Below are positions 44,278 to 53,515 of a stretch of DNA of 64,000 nt, piece by piece. Position 1 is the first letter of the stretch; every line of letters starts with the position of its first letter. The DNA is from Saprospiraceae bacterium (GTDB taxonomy: Bacteria > Bacteroidota > Bacteroidia > Chitinophagales > Saprospiraceae). The notes under the pieces were generated by a model, which saw nothing but the letters and a program-made list of their open reading frames with translations, had not been told where the DNA came from and made no database searches. The position numbers were made by a program, and so were the translations under genes. The DNA lies in contig JANQPA010000128.1 in assembly GCA_028285545.1 (NCBI GenBank), positions 1 to 64,000 on the forward strand. The letters run 5' to 3'.

Positions 44278-44293
44278 AATTTGTCTGATTGAT

Positions 44294-44863
44294 ATGTTAA
44301 AATCCAGTAGTCTTTGTTTTTTGAGTATTTCATTTTTGGGCATGTTGTTTTTGGTGTCTTGTAAAAAAAAGACTTTTGAGGTACCTGACAGTATTACTAT
44401 GGATTTAAGTGTAGAGCGGGCAGAAGATGTAGAGATAATTTATAGTGATTCTGCCGAAATAAGAGTGCAGGTGATGGGGCCTACTATGTTGAATTATACT
44501 GACAGGCGAGAACCTCGCCAGGAATTCCCGGATGGTTTAGAAGTACTTTTTTATGGCGAAAACCTACAATTAACCAGTACATTAACTGCTAATTTTGGAG
44601 TTCGGTATGATAATCAGACACAAGTTATAGTTAGGGATAGTGTAGTATGGGAAAGCACACAAAACCAACGTTTGGAAACAGAAGAATTGATTTGGAATGA
44701 ACGCACTCAAAAAGTTTATACCAATCGATTTGCTGTAATCATAACTCCACAAGACACCATCTTCACAAGGTATTTTGAAGCCGATCAAGACTTTAAAAAC
44801 ATCAAATTCAGGTCCAATAGTGGAAGCAAAGCAATACAAAGTTTATCTAAAGAATTGAATTAA
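44294..44863 (+). CDS. lptC: LPS export periplasmic protein LptC-like lipoprotein
   Basis: The start is ATG 44294. An upstream TTG-start extension would run back through the strong hairpin and is rejected. The 189-residue product has a lipobox (LFLVSC, Cys23). The beta-jellyroll LptC pattern follows: VEIIYSDSAEIRVQVMGP, FPDGLEVLFYGENLQLTSTLTANFGVRYD, VVWESTQNQRLETEELIWN and TPQDTIFTRYFEADQDFKNIKF. It bridges LPS from the inner-membrane LptBFG to LptA. It precedes gldE, an order common in Bacteroidota. Confidence 0.82.
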   Translation: MLKSSSLCFLSISFLGMLFLVSCKKKTFEVPDSITMDLSVERAEDVEIIYSDSAEIRVQVMGPTMLNYTDRREPRQEFPDGLEVLFYGENLQLTSTLTANFGVRYDNQTQVIVRDSVVWESTQNQRLETEELIWNERTQKVYTNRFAVIITPQDTIFTRYFEADQDFKNIKFRSNSGSKAIQSLSKELN

Positions 44864-44904
44864 ATTTGGAAAATTCGAGAAAAACTAATAGCATCACGTA
44901 TATA

Positions 44905-44912
44905 TAAATTTG
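44905..44912 (+). promoter_or_regulatory. Candidate -7 element for gldE
   Basis: TAAATTTG exactly matches TAnnTTTG, 10 bases before the gldE ATG at 44923, so transcription may be nearly leaderless. No -33 TTG at normal spacing is found. Confidence 0.35.
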
Positions 44913-44922
44913 ACGTTCGCTA

Positions 44923-46182
44923 ATGACCGTGGCTATTATTTTATTTTTTCTCTTCTTATCTGCTCTTTTTTCGGGTTCAGAGATTGCCTTTATTTCAGCT
45001 AATAAACTCAAGGTTGAAATAAAAAAGAAAAAGGGTGTTCGCAGAGGAAATATCCTTGCCAAGTTTTATGAAAAACCAGCCTCCTTCCTGGGAACCATGC
45101 TGGTCGGTAATAATATTGCACTAGTAGTATTTACCATTATGATGACTGATTTGCTGAATGGTTATTATGAGTCCTATATTTCCAGTAATTTTTTACTCCT
45201 CCTCATAAACACCTTGGTCATTACGATCATTGTTCTAATCTTTGGAGAATTCCTTCCTAAGACTTTGTTCCGATTATACGCTGATGATATATTGTATTTT
45301 CTGGCTTATCCTCTGAAAGGAATTCAGGTTTTACTTTCGGTTCCATCCTGGATGATGAGTAGATTGTCTAATTTTTTGCTGAAATTAATTTTTAAGCCAC
45401 CTAAGGAGACTGACGAAGCAGCCTTTTCACGAATTGACCTGGAAAATTTCATAAGGGATTCACAGACGGATGCCGAAAATGACATCGACAAAGAATTGTT
45501 TGGTAAGGCCTTAAACTTAAAAGAGACCAGGGTAAGAGACAGTATGGTTCCACGAACCGAAATTGAGAGTATTGATCTCCAGTCCAGCATTGAGGAATTG
45601 GAGCGTCTCTTTATAGAAACAAAATTGTCTCGAATAGTGGTCACAGGCGGAGATATTGATGATGTGCAGGGTTATGTCCATCACCAACAGTTGTTAAATG
45701 CTCCCGATTCAATTGGATCTTTATTATTGGATATTCCTTTCATTCCAGAAGTTATGCGGGTCAGTGATTTAATGAATAAACTGATTAAGGAAAATATTAG
45801 CATTGCCTGTGTAGTAGATGAATTTGGCGGAGTTTCTGGGGTCATTACCCTGGAAGACATCCTGGAAGAGATTTTCGGGGAAATTGAAGATGAGCACGAT
45901 GAAGAAGACCATATTGAAAAGCAATTATCAAATAAAGAATATATTTTTTCCGGGCGTCTGGAAATTGATTATCTCAATGAGAAATATGAAGAGATCAACT
46001 TTCCGGAAGGTGAATACCATACCCTTTCCGGTTATCTCGTTATGACTACAGAAACCATCCCTGCTCAGGGAGCAGAGATCGAACTGAACGACTATAAATT
46101 CATCCTGGAATTGGTTAGTGATACAAAGATAGAGACGGTCAGGGTCCAAAAATTAGATCCAGATCGCAAAATAGAAGAATAA
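44923..46182 (+). CDS. gldE: CorC/HlyC-type membrane protein, GldE-like
   Basis: The 419-residue protein has the DUF21/CNNM transmembrane domain (about 1-170, with SALFSGSEIAFISANKLK). Two CBS domains (DSMVPRTEIESIDL; AVISIA-like VDEFGGVSGVITLEDILEEIFGEIEDEHDEED) and a CorC_HlyC C-terminal domain follow. In Flavobacterium GldE is a close relative of GldD-associated proteins needed for gliding and T9SS function; general CorC proteins handle divalent cations. The gliding name rests on lineage and the neighbouring adhesin rather than on a unique motif, and hemolysin-family is the safer label. Confidence 0.75.
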   Translation: MTVAIILFFLFLSALFSGSEIAFISANKLKVEIKKKKGVRRGNILAKFYEKPASFLGTMLVGNNIALVVFTIMMTDLLNGYYESYISSNFLLLLINTLVITIIVLIFGEFLPKTLFRLYADDILYFLAYPLKGIQVLLSVPSWMMSRLSNFLLKLIFKPPKETDEAAFSRIDLENFIRDSQTDAENDIDKELFGKALNLKETRVRDSMVPRTEIESIDLQSSIEELERLFIETKLSRIVVTGGDIDDVQGYVHHQQLLNAPDSIGSLLLDIPFIPEVMRVSDLMNKLIKENISIACVVDEFGGVSGVITLEDILEEIFGEIEDEHDEEDHIEKQLSNKEYIFSGRLEIDYLNEKYEEINFPEGEYHTLSGYLVMTTETIPAQGAEIELNDYKFILELVSDTKIETVRVQKLDPDRKIEE

Positions 46183-46194
46183 AACAACAGGACA

Positions 46195-47055
46195 TCAGTT
46201 GTGAACAACTAAATCAGAATAGGATTTAAGACAAATGATCTCCCAAGAGTCCAAAACAGCTCTTACCTGAGCAATTGATTTGGCGGCTATGGCTACCCAA
46301 ACTCCATTCTCCGAAGGAGTATTTAATCCTTTGATATGATAGTATTCAGGAATTTTTGAAGCACTAACTTTACTTGAATTGAGTTGAGCATTGCTCCAGA
46401 TTTCAAAACCCAATTGATATTGACGGCAAAGCCCCTCTAATTTTAATACCTCCTCCTTTTCCGCTTCATGAAGCCAGCATGAAGTAGTCTGATATACAGA
46501 TCTTTTCTGGACCCCTAATTCCCGATAAATGGGAAGTTTACCTTTTTTTGCACTTTGAAAAGTACCGCAGATAACACGATCAAAAATGATGATATCCTTA
46601 TACCTTCGATCAGTATTTGGAAAAGGAATGCTATTGATAATCCCACGTGCTGGATCTAACAATTTAATCTCAACGATTTCAAATCTTTTCCCGGCCTTTA
46701 ATTGAACTGCTGACCTTGGAGGCAAAGGGTTTTCCTTTTTCTTAACCCCAAATTTAGTCCATACGCTTCTTGCTATTCTCCATCTTTTTAAGGCGCTAGA
46801 AGCAATTCCAAGATCCCACCATGCATTACTATTAGAAGGATCCAGAGCCACTGTTTTTTTAGTATAATATAGGGCGGCCTTCCAATCCTGCCTGTATTTA
46901 TACAACAGATAGAGCCTTTCAAATGGGGCTGACCACTGAGGGCAGGCCTTTGCTATTTTTTTATATAGCTTTACTGCATTATAAATATCCCCTGCATTGT
47001 CAAATGCCAATGCTTTATCGTATAATTGTCTTATTTCTAAAGAAGGGGAATCCAT
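46195..47055 (-). CDS. TPR-containing protein, cytoplasmic
   Basis: The 286-residue product begins with two to three tetratricopeptide repeats (about 1-105, containing YDKALAFDNAGDIYNAVKLYKKIAKACP and YTKKTVALDPSNSNAWWDLGIA). Beta-rich sequence without a motif I recognise follows (FEIVEIKLLDPARGIINSIPFP). There is no signal peptide. A late segment, HYIKGLNTPSENGVWVAIAA, may be substrate-binding. It converges on gldE with only 12 bases between stops. It is a conserved-looking hypothetical; no role is proposed. Confidence 0.7.
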   Translation of the reverse strand: MDSPSLEIRQLYDKALAFDNAGDIYNAVKLYKKIAKACPQWSAPFERLYLLYKYRQDWKAALYYTKKTVALDPSNSNAWWDLGIASSALKRWRIARSVWTKFGVKKKENPLPPRSAVQLKAGKRFEIVEIKLLDPARGIINSIPFPNTDRRYKDIIIFDRVICGTFQSAKKGKLPIYRELGVQKRSVYQTTSCWLHEAEKEEVLKLEGLCRQYQLGFEIWSNAQLNSSKVSASKIPEYYHIKGLNTPSENGVWVAIAAKSIAQVRAVLDSWEIICLKSYSDLVVHN

Positions 47056-47174
47056 AATTCTTTATTAGATAAAAATAGAAGATAGAAAGTAGAAAGACCA
47101 GTCATTTCACTTTCTACATTATACCTTCTTCTTTGAATAAAACAAATATACATTTTCTATTTACGATTATCAAT

Positions 47175-50100
47175 ATGGCAGCAAAGTGGAAAATCTGGAT
47201 CGATACAGGAGGTACTTTTACGGATTGTATTGCCTACACGCCAGATAGAATTATCAAGCGAGCGAAAGTATTAAGCTCAGGGCATATCCGAGGAAAAATC
47301 ATCCAAAAAATCTCTTCCGGTTGTTTTAGAATAAGTCATTCCTGGCCTGTAGAAAAAAATATTTTTCAGGATTATTGCTTCCGGCTCTTGCAATCTGAAG
47401 GTAACTCCAATTCTGAAGTTACCATTCTAAAAACGGACCTCTCACAAGATCTCATTTGGCTTAACCAGGATATCTCAGTAGAAAAGGATGCAGATTTTGA
47501 GCTAACCGCCTTTGAAGAAGCTCCGGTTTTGGGTGCTCGAATTATCACCCAAACCCCATTAAAGGAGCAGCTTCCTCCCATGGAGCTTCGCTTAGGATCC
47601 ACTAAAGGAACAAATGCTTTACTGGAGCGAAAAGGGGCAAGGGCAGCTCTATTAATCACCGAGGGGTTTAAAGATTTACTTTTTATTGGAAATCAGCAAA
47701 GACCGGATCTTTTTCAGTTAGACATCCCCGAACCACCAATACTTTCCCATGCTATTTTTGAAGTAAATGAAAGGTTAGATGCCGAAGGAAATGTTTTATT
47801 CCCGCTTGAACAAAATGAAATCGATAGACTCATTCAGGAGCTTCGACAAACAAATGTAGAAGCTATTGCCATTTCCTTTATTCATGCCTATAAAAACCCA
47901 GTCCACGAAATACAACTAAGCCAGGCTTTAGAAGAAGCAGGTTTCAAATTTATAAGTCTTTCTCACCAGTTGTCACCATCCATTAAGCTAGTTCCTCGTA
48001 CTCAAACGGCAGTAGTTAATGCCTATCTTACTCCCATCATTGAACAATATCTAAACAATATTACCAAGCATTTGCCTACGGAAAAAGAGCGGTCAGTATT
48101 AGTAATGACCAGTGCCGGTGGCCTAATAAATGCTCAAAAATTTTATGCCAAAGACAGCCTTCTTAGCGGTCCGGCCGGGGGGGTGGTTGGAGCTTCACGT
48201 ATTGCAAAACAACATCAAGTTGAGAAAATATTAACCCTTGACATGGGAGGTACCAGTACCGACACGGCTCGCTATGATGGTCAATATGATTACGAATACA
48301 TTTCAAATATTGACGGCATAGAAATGCTAAGTCCTACCTTGGCTATTGAAACAGTTGCTGCCGGTGGAGGTTCCATCTGTCATTTTAAGCATGGCAAATT
48401 ACAGGTTGGCCCAGAGAGCGCTGGCGCTTTCCCAGGTCCTGCTTGCTATGGGGCGGGAGGGCCCCTTACGATTACAGACGTTAATTTATTACTAGGTAAA
48501 ATGGATGCTGGGAAAATAGGCATTCCCATCAATCACCAGGCAGCTGAGAAAGCTGCTCTTAATTTAATAATGGACATAGAGCAGGCTACAGGAGAAAGAT
48601 ACAGCCTGTATGATCTGGCCTCTGGCTTAGAACGAATTGCTAATGAAAAGATGGCAGATGCCATCCGTCGGATTTCAGTGAGCAAAGGATTTGATCCCTC
48701 CGAATATTCCATTGTTGCTTTTGGAGGAGCGGGAGGTCAGCATTGTTGTAAAATTGCAGAATTACTGCATAGCAATTCTGTTATTGTTCCATTTGATGGA
48801 GGCTTATTAAGTGCTTACGGCATTGGCAATGCCCGAGTGGAAAGAATGGCAGAACAACAACTGTTGTTACCTTTATCATCCTATATCAGTGAACTTCCTT
48901 TTACAATTGGAACGCTTACTGGTAATGCCATTAATAATTTGATGGATTCAGGCTATTCTACTCATCATATTGAGGTTCTAAGTCAATATGTTTATTTAAG
49001 GCTGCAAGGACAAGAAAATGCTATTGAAATTGATTGGCTGACAAGTACTTCGATAGAAGAAGATTTTAGTCAAAAATATCAACAACTCTTTGGATACTTT
49101 CCTGAGAATGCTGTCATTGAAGTAGAAAGTATTAAAGTCACAGTAGGCACTCAACAACCCAACATTGAAGCTTTTGGCGACCCCGTCGAGTTGGAGGGAC
49201 CTGATCCAGATCATCTTATCAGTCCCATCACCAAAAAGGAAAATAAAACACCTGTTTACCTGTGGTCAAAACTCCAGGCCGGCATGAAAATAAATGGGCC
49301 AGCTGTGATTTTAAATGACCATGCAACTCTTTACCTGGAAAAAGACTGGATAGCAAATTCTTGTCCCAACCAGGATCTTAGGCTTGATTATCACCCCAGA
49401 CAAACAGAAAGTGAAGCCAATTCCTATAAAGAGGCAGTTGAAATTGAGCTATTTACCAATCGATTTACAGGCATTGCGGAAGAAATGGGGGCTCAGCTTC
49501 AGCGTACTGCATTTTCAGTCAATGTAAAAGAACGGCTTGATTTTTCCTGTGCTATCCTCAATCCGGAGGCAGAATTGATGGTTAATGCTCCTCACATTCC
49601 TGTCCACCTGGGAAGCCTGGGTATATGTACTAGATTAGTGAAAGAATATTTGCCTTTCCGTCCAGGAGATGTGGTGATCACTAATCATCCTAAATATGGT
49701 GGATCGCACCTACCAGATATTACCTTAATCAGTGCTGTTTATACAGAAGATGGAAAAGAACTGATTGGGTATGTGGCTAATAGAGCCCATCATGCTGAAG
49801 TTGGGGGTAAACGACCAGGATCTATGCCTCCAGATGCCACAACCCTGGCAGAGGAAGGAGTGGCCTTTTTACCTGCCTATGCCGTCAAGGAAGGATATAC
49901 CGACTGGAAAATGTTGGAGGATAAATTAAATCAAGCTTCTTACCCCAGTAGAGAAACTGCTTCCAACCTGGCCGATATCAATGCAGCCCTGGCCTCCTTA
50001 CGCACAGGAGAGCATGCCCTACAAAATTTGGTTAAAAGGCATAGTCTTGCAAAAGTGCATCATTACATGAAGGCGATTAAAAAGGTTTCATCGGATGCCT

Positions 50101-50978
50101 TGCAGGAAATTCTGGAAAAACATGAAGGGGCTTATTTTTCTGCTAAAGAACAGCTGGATGACGGACATGAAATATGCGTTGAAATAAACATAAACCAAGG
50201 AAGGATAAAATTTGACTTTGAAGGTACCTCACCTCGCCACCCCTATAATCTCAATGCTAATATTTCCATTGTTTTTAGTGCCATCATTTACATACTTCGT
50301 CTTTGGTGTGGTCAAAATATCCCTTTGAATGAAGGTTTAATGGAAAAGGTAGACATCCATTTGCCAGATTGCTTTTTGCATCCTAAGTTTGAAGATGATC
50401 CTGATAAATGCCCTGCTGTTGTGGGTGGTAATACGGATGTAAGTCAGAGAATAGTAGATACCTTGATTAAGGCTTTAGACTTGGCTGCTTGTAGCCAGGG
50501 AACGATGAATAATTTTTTGTTTGGAAATGAATCCTTTGGTTATTACGAAACCATTTGTGGAGGTGTTGGAGCAGGTCCTGGTTTTCAGGGCCGCTCTGGA
50601 GTACATCAACACATGACCAATACCCGCATTACCGATCCGGAAGAACTAGAACGCAGATATCCGGCCCGATTAATCCGATTTGAATTAAGAGAAAATTCAG
50701 GTGGAAAAGGAAAATGGAATGGGGGTAATGGCATCATTCGGGAAATTGAATTTCTGGACGACCTGGAACTCACCATATTGAGTCAACATCGGGTTGTTCC
50801 ACCCTTTGGGATGCAGGGAGGAGAAGTTGGAAAAACCGGAGAGCAGTACCTCATCCGACAAAATGGGAAGATCGAAGATTTAAAAGGAGTAGATAGTACC
50901 CATGTTAAAAATGGCGAAAAAATAGTGATCAAAACACCTGGTGGGGGTGGATGGGGAAGTCCAGAATTAAAGCAATAA
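47175..50978 (+). CDS. Fused hydantoinase/5-oxoprolinase (HyuA-HyuB)
   Basis: The start is ATG 47175 (MAAKWKIWIDTGGTFTD); the upstream 14 codons are not family-like. The 1267-residue protein joins a HyuA ATP-binding half (GGTFTDCIAYTP near the start; GSTKGTNALLERKGA; TLDMGGTSTDTARYDG; GGAGGQHCCKIAE) to a HyuB half from about residue 755 (LFTNRFTGIAEEMGAQLQRT, RLDFSCAILN, GDVVITNHPKYGGSHLPDIT, VGGNTDVSQRIVDT). This is the layout of ATP-dependent 5-oxoprolinase and related hydantoin or acetone-carboxylase-like enzymes. It probably opens cyclic amides such as 5-oxoproline. The minus-strand cyclodeaminase-like gene follows. Confidence 0.85.
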   Translation: MAAKWKIWIDTGGTFTDCIAYTPDRIIKRAKVLSSGHIRGKIIQKISSGCFRISHSWPVEKNIFQDYCFRLLQSEGNSNSEVTILKTDLSQDLIWLNQDISVEKDADFELTAFEEAPVLGARIITQTPLKEQLPPMELRLGSTKGTNALLERKGARAALLITEGFKDLLFIGNQQRPDLFQLDIPEPPILSHAIFEVNERLDAEGNVLFPLEQNEIDRLIQELRQTNVEAIAISFIHAYKNPVHEIQLSQALEEAGFKFISLSHQLSPSIKLVPRTQTAVVNAYLTPIIEQYLNNITKHLPTEKERSVLVMTSAGGLINAQKFYAKDSLLSGPAGGVVGASRIAKQHQVEKILTLDMGGTSTDTARYDGQYDYEYISNIDGIEMLSPTLAIETVAAGGGSICHFKHGKLQVGPESAGAFPGPACYGAGGPLTITDVNLLLGKMDAGKIGIPINHQAAEKAALNLIMDIEQATGERYSLYDLASGLERIANEKMADAIRRISVSKGFDPSEYSIVAFGGAGGQHCCKIAELLHSNSVIVPFDGGLLSAYGIGNARVERMAEQQLLLPLSSYISELPFTIGTLTGNAINNLMDSGYSTHHIEVLSQYVYLRLQGQENAIEIDWLTSTSIEEDFSQKYQQLFGYFPENAVIEVESIKVTVGTQQPNIEAFGDPVELEGPDPDHLISPITKKENKTPVYLWSKLQAGMKINGPAVILNDHATLYLEKDWIANSCPNQDLRLDYHPRQTESEANSYKEAVEIELFTNRFTGIAEEMGAQLQRTAFSVNVKERLDFSCAILNPEAELMVNAPHIPVHLGSLGICTRLVKEYLPFRPGDVVITNHPKYGGSHLPDITLISAVYTEDGKELIGYVANRAHHAEVGGKRPGSMPPDATTLAEEGVAFLPAYAVKEGYTDWKMLEDKLNQASYPSRETASNLADINAALASLRTGEHALQNLVKRHSLAKVHHYMKAIKKVSSDALQEILEKHEGAYFSAKEQLDDGHEICVEININQGRIKFDFEGTSPRHPYNLNANISIVFSAIIYILRLWCGQNIPLNEGLMEKVDIHLPDCFLHPKFEDDPDKCPAVVGGNTDVSQRIVDTLIKALDLAACSQGTMNNFLFGNESFGYYETICGGVGAGPGFQGRSGVHQHMTNTRITDPEELERRYPARLIRFELRENSGGKGKWNGGNGIIREIEFLDDLELTILSQHRVVPPFGMQGGEVGKTGEQYLIRQNGKIEDLKGVDSTHVKNGEKIVIKTPGGGGWGSPELKQ

Positions 50979-50987
50979 ATGATTTAT

Positions 50988-51941
50988 TTACTTTAACTGA
51001 TCCAGCACAAATTTAGAAATCTGGATATCCTGTGTCGCAATTCCTGTTAAATCTGCTACGACAATTCCTTTGTTGCTATCGAGATTCTGTTCTTTTGAAA
51101 CAGCTAATCCAACTTCCAGCAGGGCCTTATCAGATATCAAATCTTGATTATAGGCCTTGTGAATTTCGCCATGATCCCGGCATTGACTATAACTGTCAAC
51201 AAGGATTTGATCGGCTTTCAGTAAAATAGCCGGATCAAGTTCTTGCTTTCCAATCGTATCAGCTCCCATAGCTGTAATCAAAACATCATTTTGAAGGTTT
51301 TGAGCAAAAAGAATAGGCTCTTTTGCCGGAGTAGTGGTGACAATAAGCTGGCACTCTCTCCCAATTTGGTAATTTTCCAGCGTACATTCGATTTCAAAAC
51401 CCTCCTTCTCCATTTCTTCTTTATAAATCTGCAATTTTTCCATGCTCCTTCCCCAGACTAGTACTTTGCGGCAGTTGATCACATTTTTTAAATATTTCAA
51501 TTGCAGCCTGGCTTGTATTCCTGTACCCATGATTCCAATTTTCTGGACCTCGGAGGGCGCAAAATGTTTGGCTACAACAGCTCCGGCTAAGGCTGTACGT
51601 ACATCAGTGAGATAGCCTTCATCCATCAAAATGGTTTCCAGTATTCCTGTTGTTTGATTAAAAACCAGGTTTAATCCATTGCTTGAAGGAAGTCCAATAT
51701 TTGGATTGTTGTAAAAGCCAGATGCAATTTTTATTACATAGTATTCATCTTCCTTGATGTACCCATATTTGATATGAACGTCGGCGGGAGGAGTATCAAA
51801 ATTCAGGGTACCCACTGGAGGTACTACAGAAGCACCTGAAGAATAGGCGATAAAAGATTGCTCTATATATTTTAAAAGATTCTCCTGATTGGCTTGGAGA
51901 ATGATTTGTTCGATACTTTTTCTGTCGATGATTTGGGCCAT
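50988..51941 (-). CDS. Ornithine cyclodeaminase / mu-crystallin family protein
   Basis: The 317-residue protein has a Rossmann NAD-binding core (EVQKIGIMGTGIQARLQLKYLK, VLVWGRSMEKL). Substrate-region wording typical of the family also appears (VPPVGTLNFDTPPADVHIKYGY, FNQTTGILETILMDEGYLTDVRTALAGAVVAKHFAP). Family members deaminate ornithine to proline or reduce imino acids. The pairing with a 5-oxoprolinase, which also yields glutamate-related metabolites, hints at proline/pyroglutamate metabolism, but this is inference. Confidence 0.85.
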   Translation of the reverse strand: MAQIIDRKSIEQIILQANQENLLKYIEQSFIAYSSGASVVPPVGTLNFDTPPADVHIKYGYIKEDEYYVIKIASGFYNNPNIGLPSSNGLNLVFNQTTGILETILMDEGYLTDVRTALAGAVVAKHFAPSEVQKIGIMGTGIQARLQLKYLKNVINCRKVLVWGRSMEKLQIYKEEMEKEGFEIECTLENYQIGRECQLIVTTTPAKEPILFAQNLQNDVLITAMGADTIGKQELDPAILLKADQILVDSYSQCRDHGEIHKAYNQDLISDKALLEVGLAVSKEQNLDSNKGIVVADLTGIATQDIQISKFVLDQLK

Positions 51942-52101
51942 GAGTAAAGATGTATATGTTACTTTATTAAAGCATCAAATGGAATGTGGTTCGCTGTTCT
52001 GCGAATATAAGGTTTAGGCTTCATTTATTTTCCAATAGCCAGCAGATAGCGTAAATTAGTCTTTTCATAAACTAGATAAGTGTTATTCAAAAAATCATTT
52101 T

Positions 52102-52860
52102 ATGTTTCGCTTTTGGAGTCGTATTCGAAAGAGATTGATTAAAGAAGATAAAACCCGCTCTTACCTTCTTTATACTTCAGGGGAGATTCTACTTGTTATG
52201 GTGGGTATTTTATTAGCGCTCCAGGTCAATAATTGGAATGAAGATCGCAAAACCAATAAACTATTAAATCGGGTGCTACAAACGCTTAAGGACGAAACTC
52301 TTACTAACCTTAAAGAAGTAGAAGAAGCACGTACCTATCGCCATAAACTGGTAGATGACCTTAGGAATTATCGCCACCTGGTAGAGGCTGCTCCTATATC
52401 TGCTATGGAATTTGATCCTGCAGATGATCAGGCCATGATACAACAAGTACGGAATAACTATTTGAGATCACTAAATAAAATCCCGGATGAAATTAAAATT
52501 ATTCGAAGGGAAAAAGAGCGATTTTTAATATCAGGAAATGTTATTTCTCGCCTTGAAATAGAAAATGACACTTTCAAAATATATGGTAAGGACAATATCC
52601 GATTGCAAACGGCCTCCATTAGAAATGATGCCTGGAAATTAGCAGAAGCAACCAATGCTTCTGTAAATATGGATTATGACCTTATTATTCTACTTGGAAA
52701 TATAAATACCCTTTTTGAAGGATATAACACCTCTGCACAAAAAGCCTTAGACATGCTTTATACAGGCCAAGGCCATGTTTTATCCGCATTAGAAGATATG
52801 GTATATTTTGAGGGGGAGTTAATTAAATTGTATCAGCAGGTATTGGAATTAATAGAATAA
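52102..52860 (+). CDS. DUF6090-family membrane protein
   Basis: The 252-residue product begins with basic residues and one membrane helix in the family's typical N-terminus (FWSRIRKRLIKEDKTR, GEILLVMVGILLALQVNNWN). A mostly helical domain of about 180 residues follows. The same N-terminus, about 60% identical, opens the 59498 protein, so the two are paralogs. No catalytic motif is visible. The protein is anchored in the inner membrane with its C-terminal part probably in the periplasm. The function is unknown. Confidence 0.75.
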   Translation: MFRFWSRIRKRLIKEDKTRSYLLYTSGEILLVMVGILLALQVNNWNEDRKTNKLLNRVLQTLKDETLTNLKEVEEARTYRHKLVDDLRNYRHLVEAAPISAMEFDPADDQAMIQQVRNNYLRSLNKIPDEIKIIRREKERFLISGNVISRLEIENDTFKIYGKDNIRLQTASIRNDAWKLAEATNASVNMDYDLIILLGNINTLFEGYNTSAQKALDMLYTGQGHVLSALEDMVYFEGELIKLYQQVLELIE

Positions 52861-52937
52861 CCGGCCTATACCCTTTAGGGTCCAGACCCTACACAATTCC
52901 CACCCTTGCCCCCATACCCCTCCCTTGGTTTTGACAA

Positions 52938-52945
52938 TACCTTTG
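52938..52945 (+). promoter_or_regulatory. Candidate -7 element for the TonB-C gene
   Basis: TACCTTTG is an exact TAnnTTTG match 29 bases before the ATG at 52975; no correctly spaced TTG upstream is evident. Confidence 0.4.
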
Positions 52946-52974
52946 TATCATATCAAAACCTAAAAATAAATACC

Positions 52975-53406
52975 ATGAAAATGTTCCGCATCACCACCAT
53001 TCTGGTTCTGGCATTAGTAACAAATTTAAGTATAGCCCAAACTGCTCAAGTAGATAAGAAGATGTTAGCAAAATCTAAGGATGCTAAGTCCACACAAAAA
53101 GTAAATCCTAACCTAGCTATGGAGCATAGCCAAACGGCGGTTGCTCAGATCAAGGCTCACCTGATAGAAACCGTAGAATATCCAGAAGAAATGCTTGAAA
53201 ACACGCTTGAAGGGCAGGTTGTAGTTAAAGTGTTGATTTCTAAAACGGGAAAAATTAAAAAGACCAGTATTGCAAAAAGTTTTAATGAAGGCTTTAATGA
53301 AGCAGCCTTGAAAGCAATGAAATCGATAAAAAGTCTTGAACTATCCAGTAAGTTTTATTCTGGTGCCTCAGTTGTATATGTGCCCATTAAGTTTTCTTTA
53401 GAATAA
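52975..53406 (+). CDS. Secreted TonB C-terminal-domain protein
   Basis: The start is ATG 52975 (MKMFRITTILV), beginning a signal peptide ending SIAQ. The open extension to 52906 has no Met. The 143-residue product carries a TonB C-terminal domain (HLIETVEYPEEMLENTLEGQ, VVVKVLISKTGKIKKTSI, FNEAALKAMKSI). It lacks the usual TonB membrane anchor and proline-rich region; a signal-peptide-cleaved TonB-C domain alone is a common small Bacteroidota secreted form. The role is unclear. Confidence 0.8.
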   Translation: MKMFRITTILVLALVTNLSIAQTAQVDKKMLAKSKDAKSTQKVNPNLAMEHSQTAVAQIKAHLIETVEYPEEMLENTLEGQVVVKVLISKTGKIKKTSIAKSFNEGFNEAALKAMKSIKSLELSSKFYSGASVVYVPIKFSLE

Positions 53407-53515
53407 TCATTGGAAAAACAGCACTATCCTTTTGCATCAACTTTGACAGGATACCCAATAAATAGGAAAAAAATTGTAGTTTTCGATAATCACAAAACTA
53501 CTTAAATCCTATATC

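Noticed and set aside
44240-44293. Upstream TTG extension of the LptC-like gene
   Set aside because: It would run back through the strong 44227-44277 hairpin and adds no signal peptide; ATG 44294 begins a proper lipoprotein signal.
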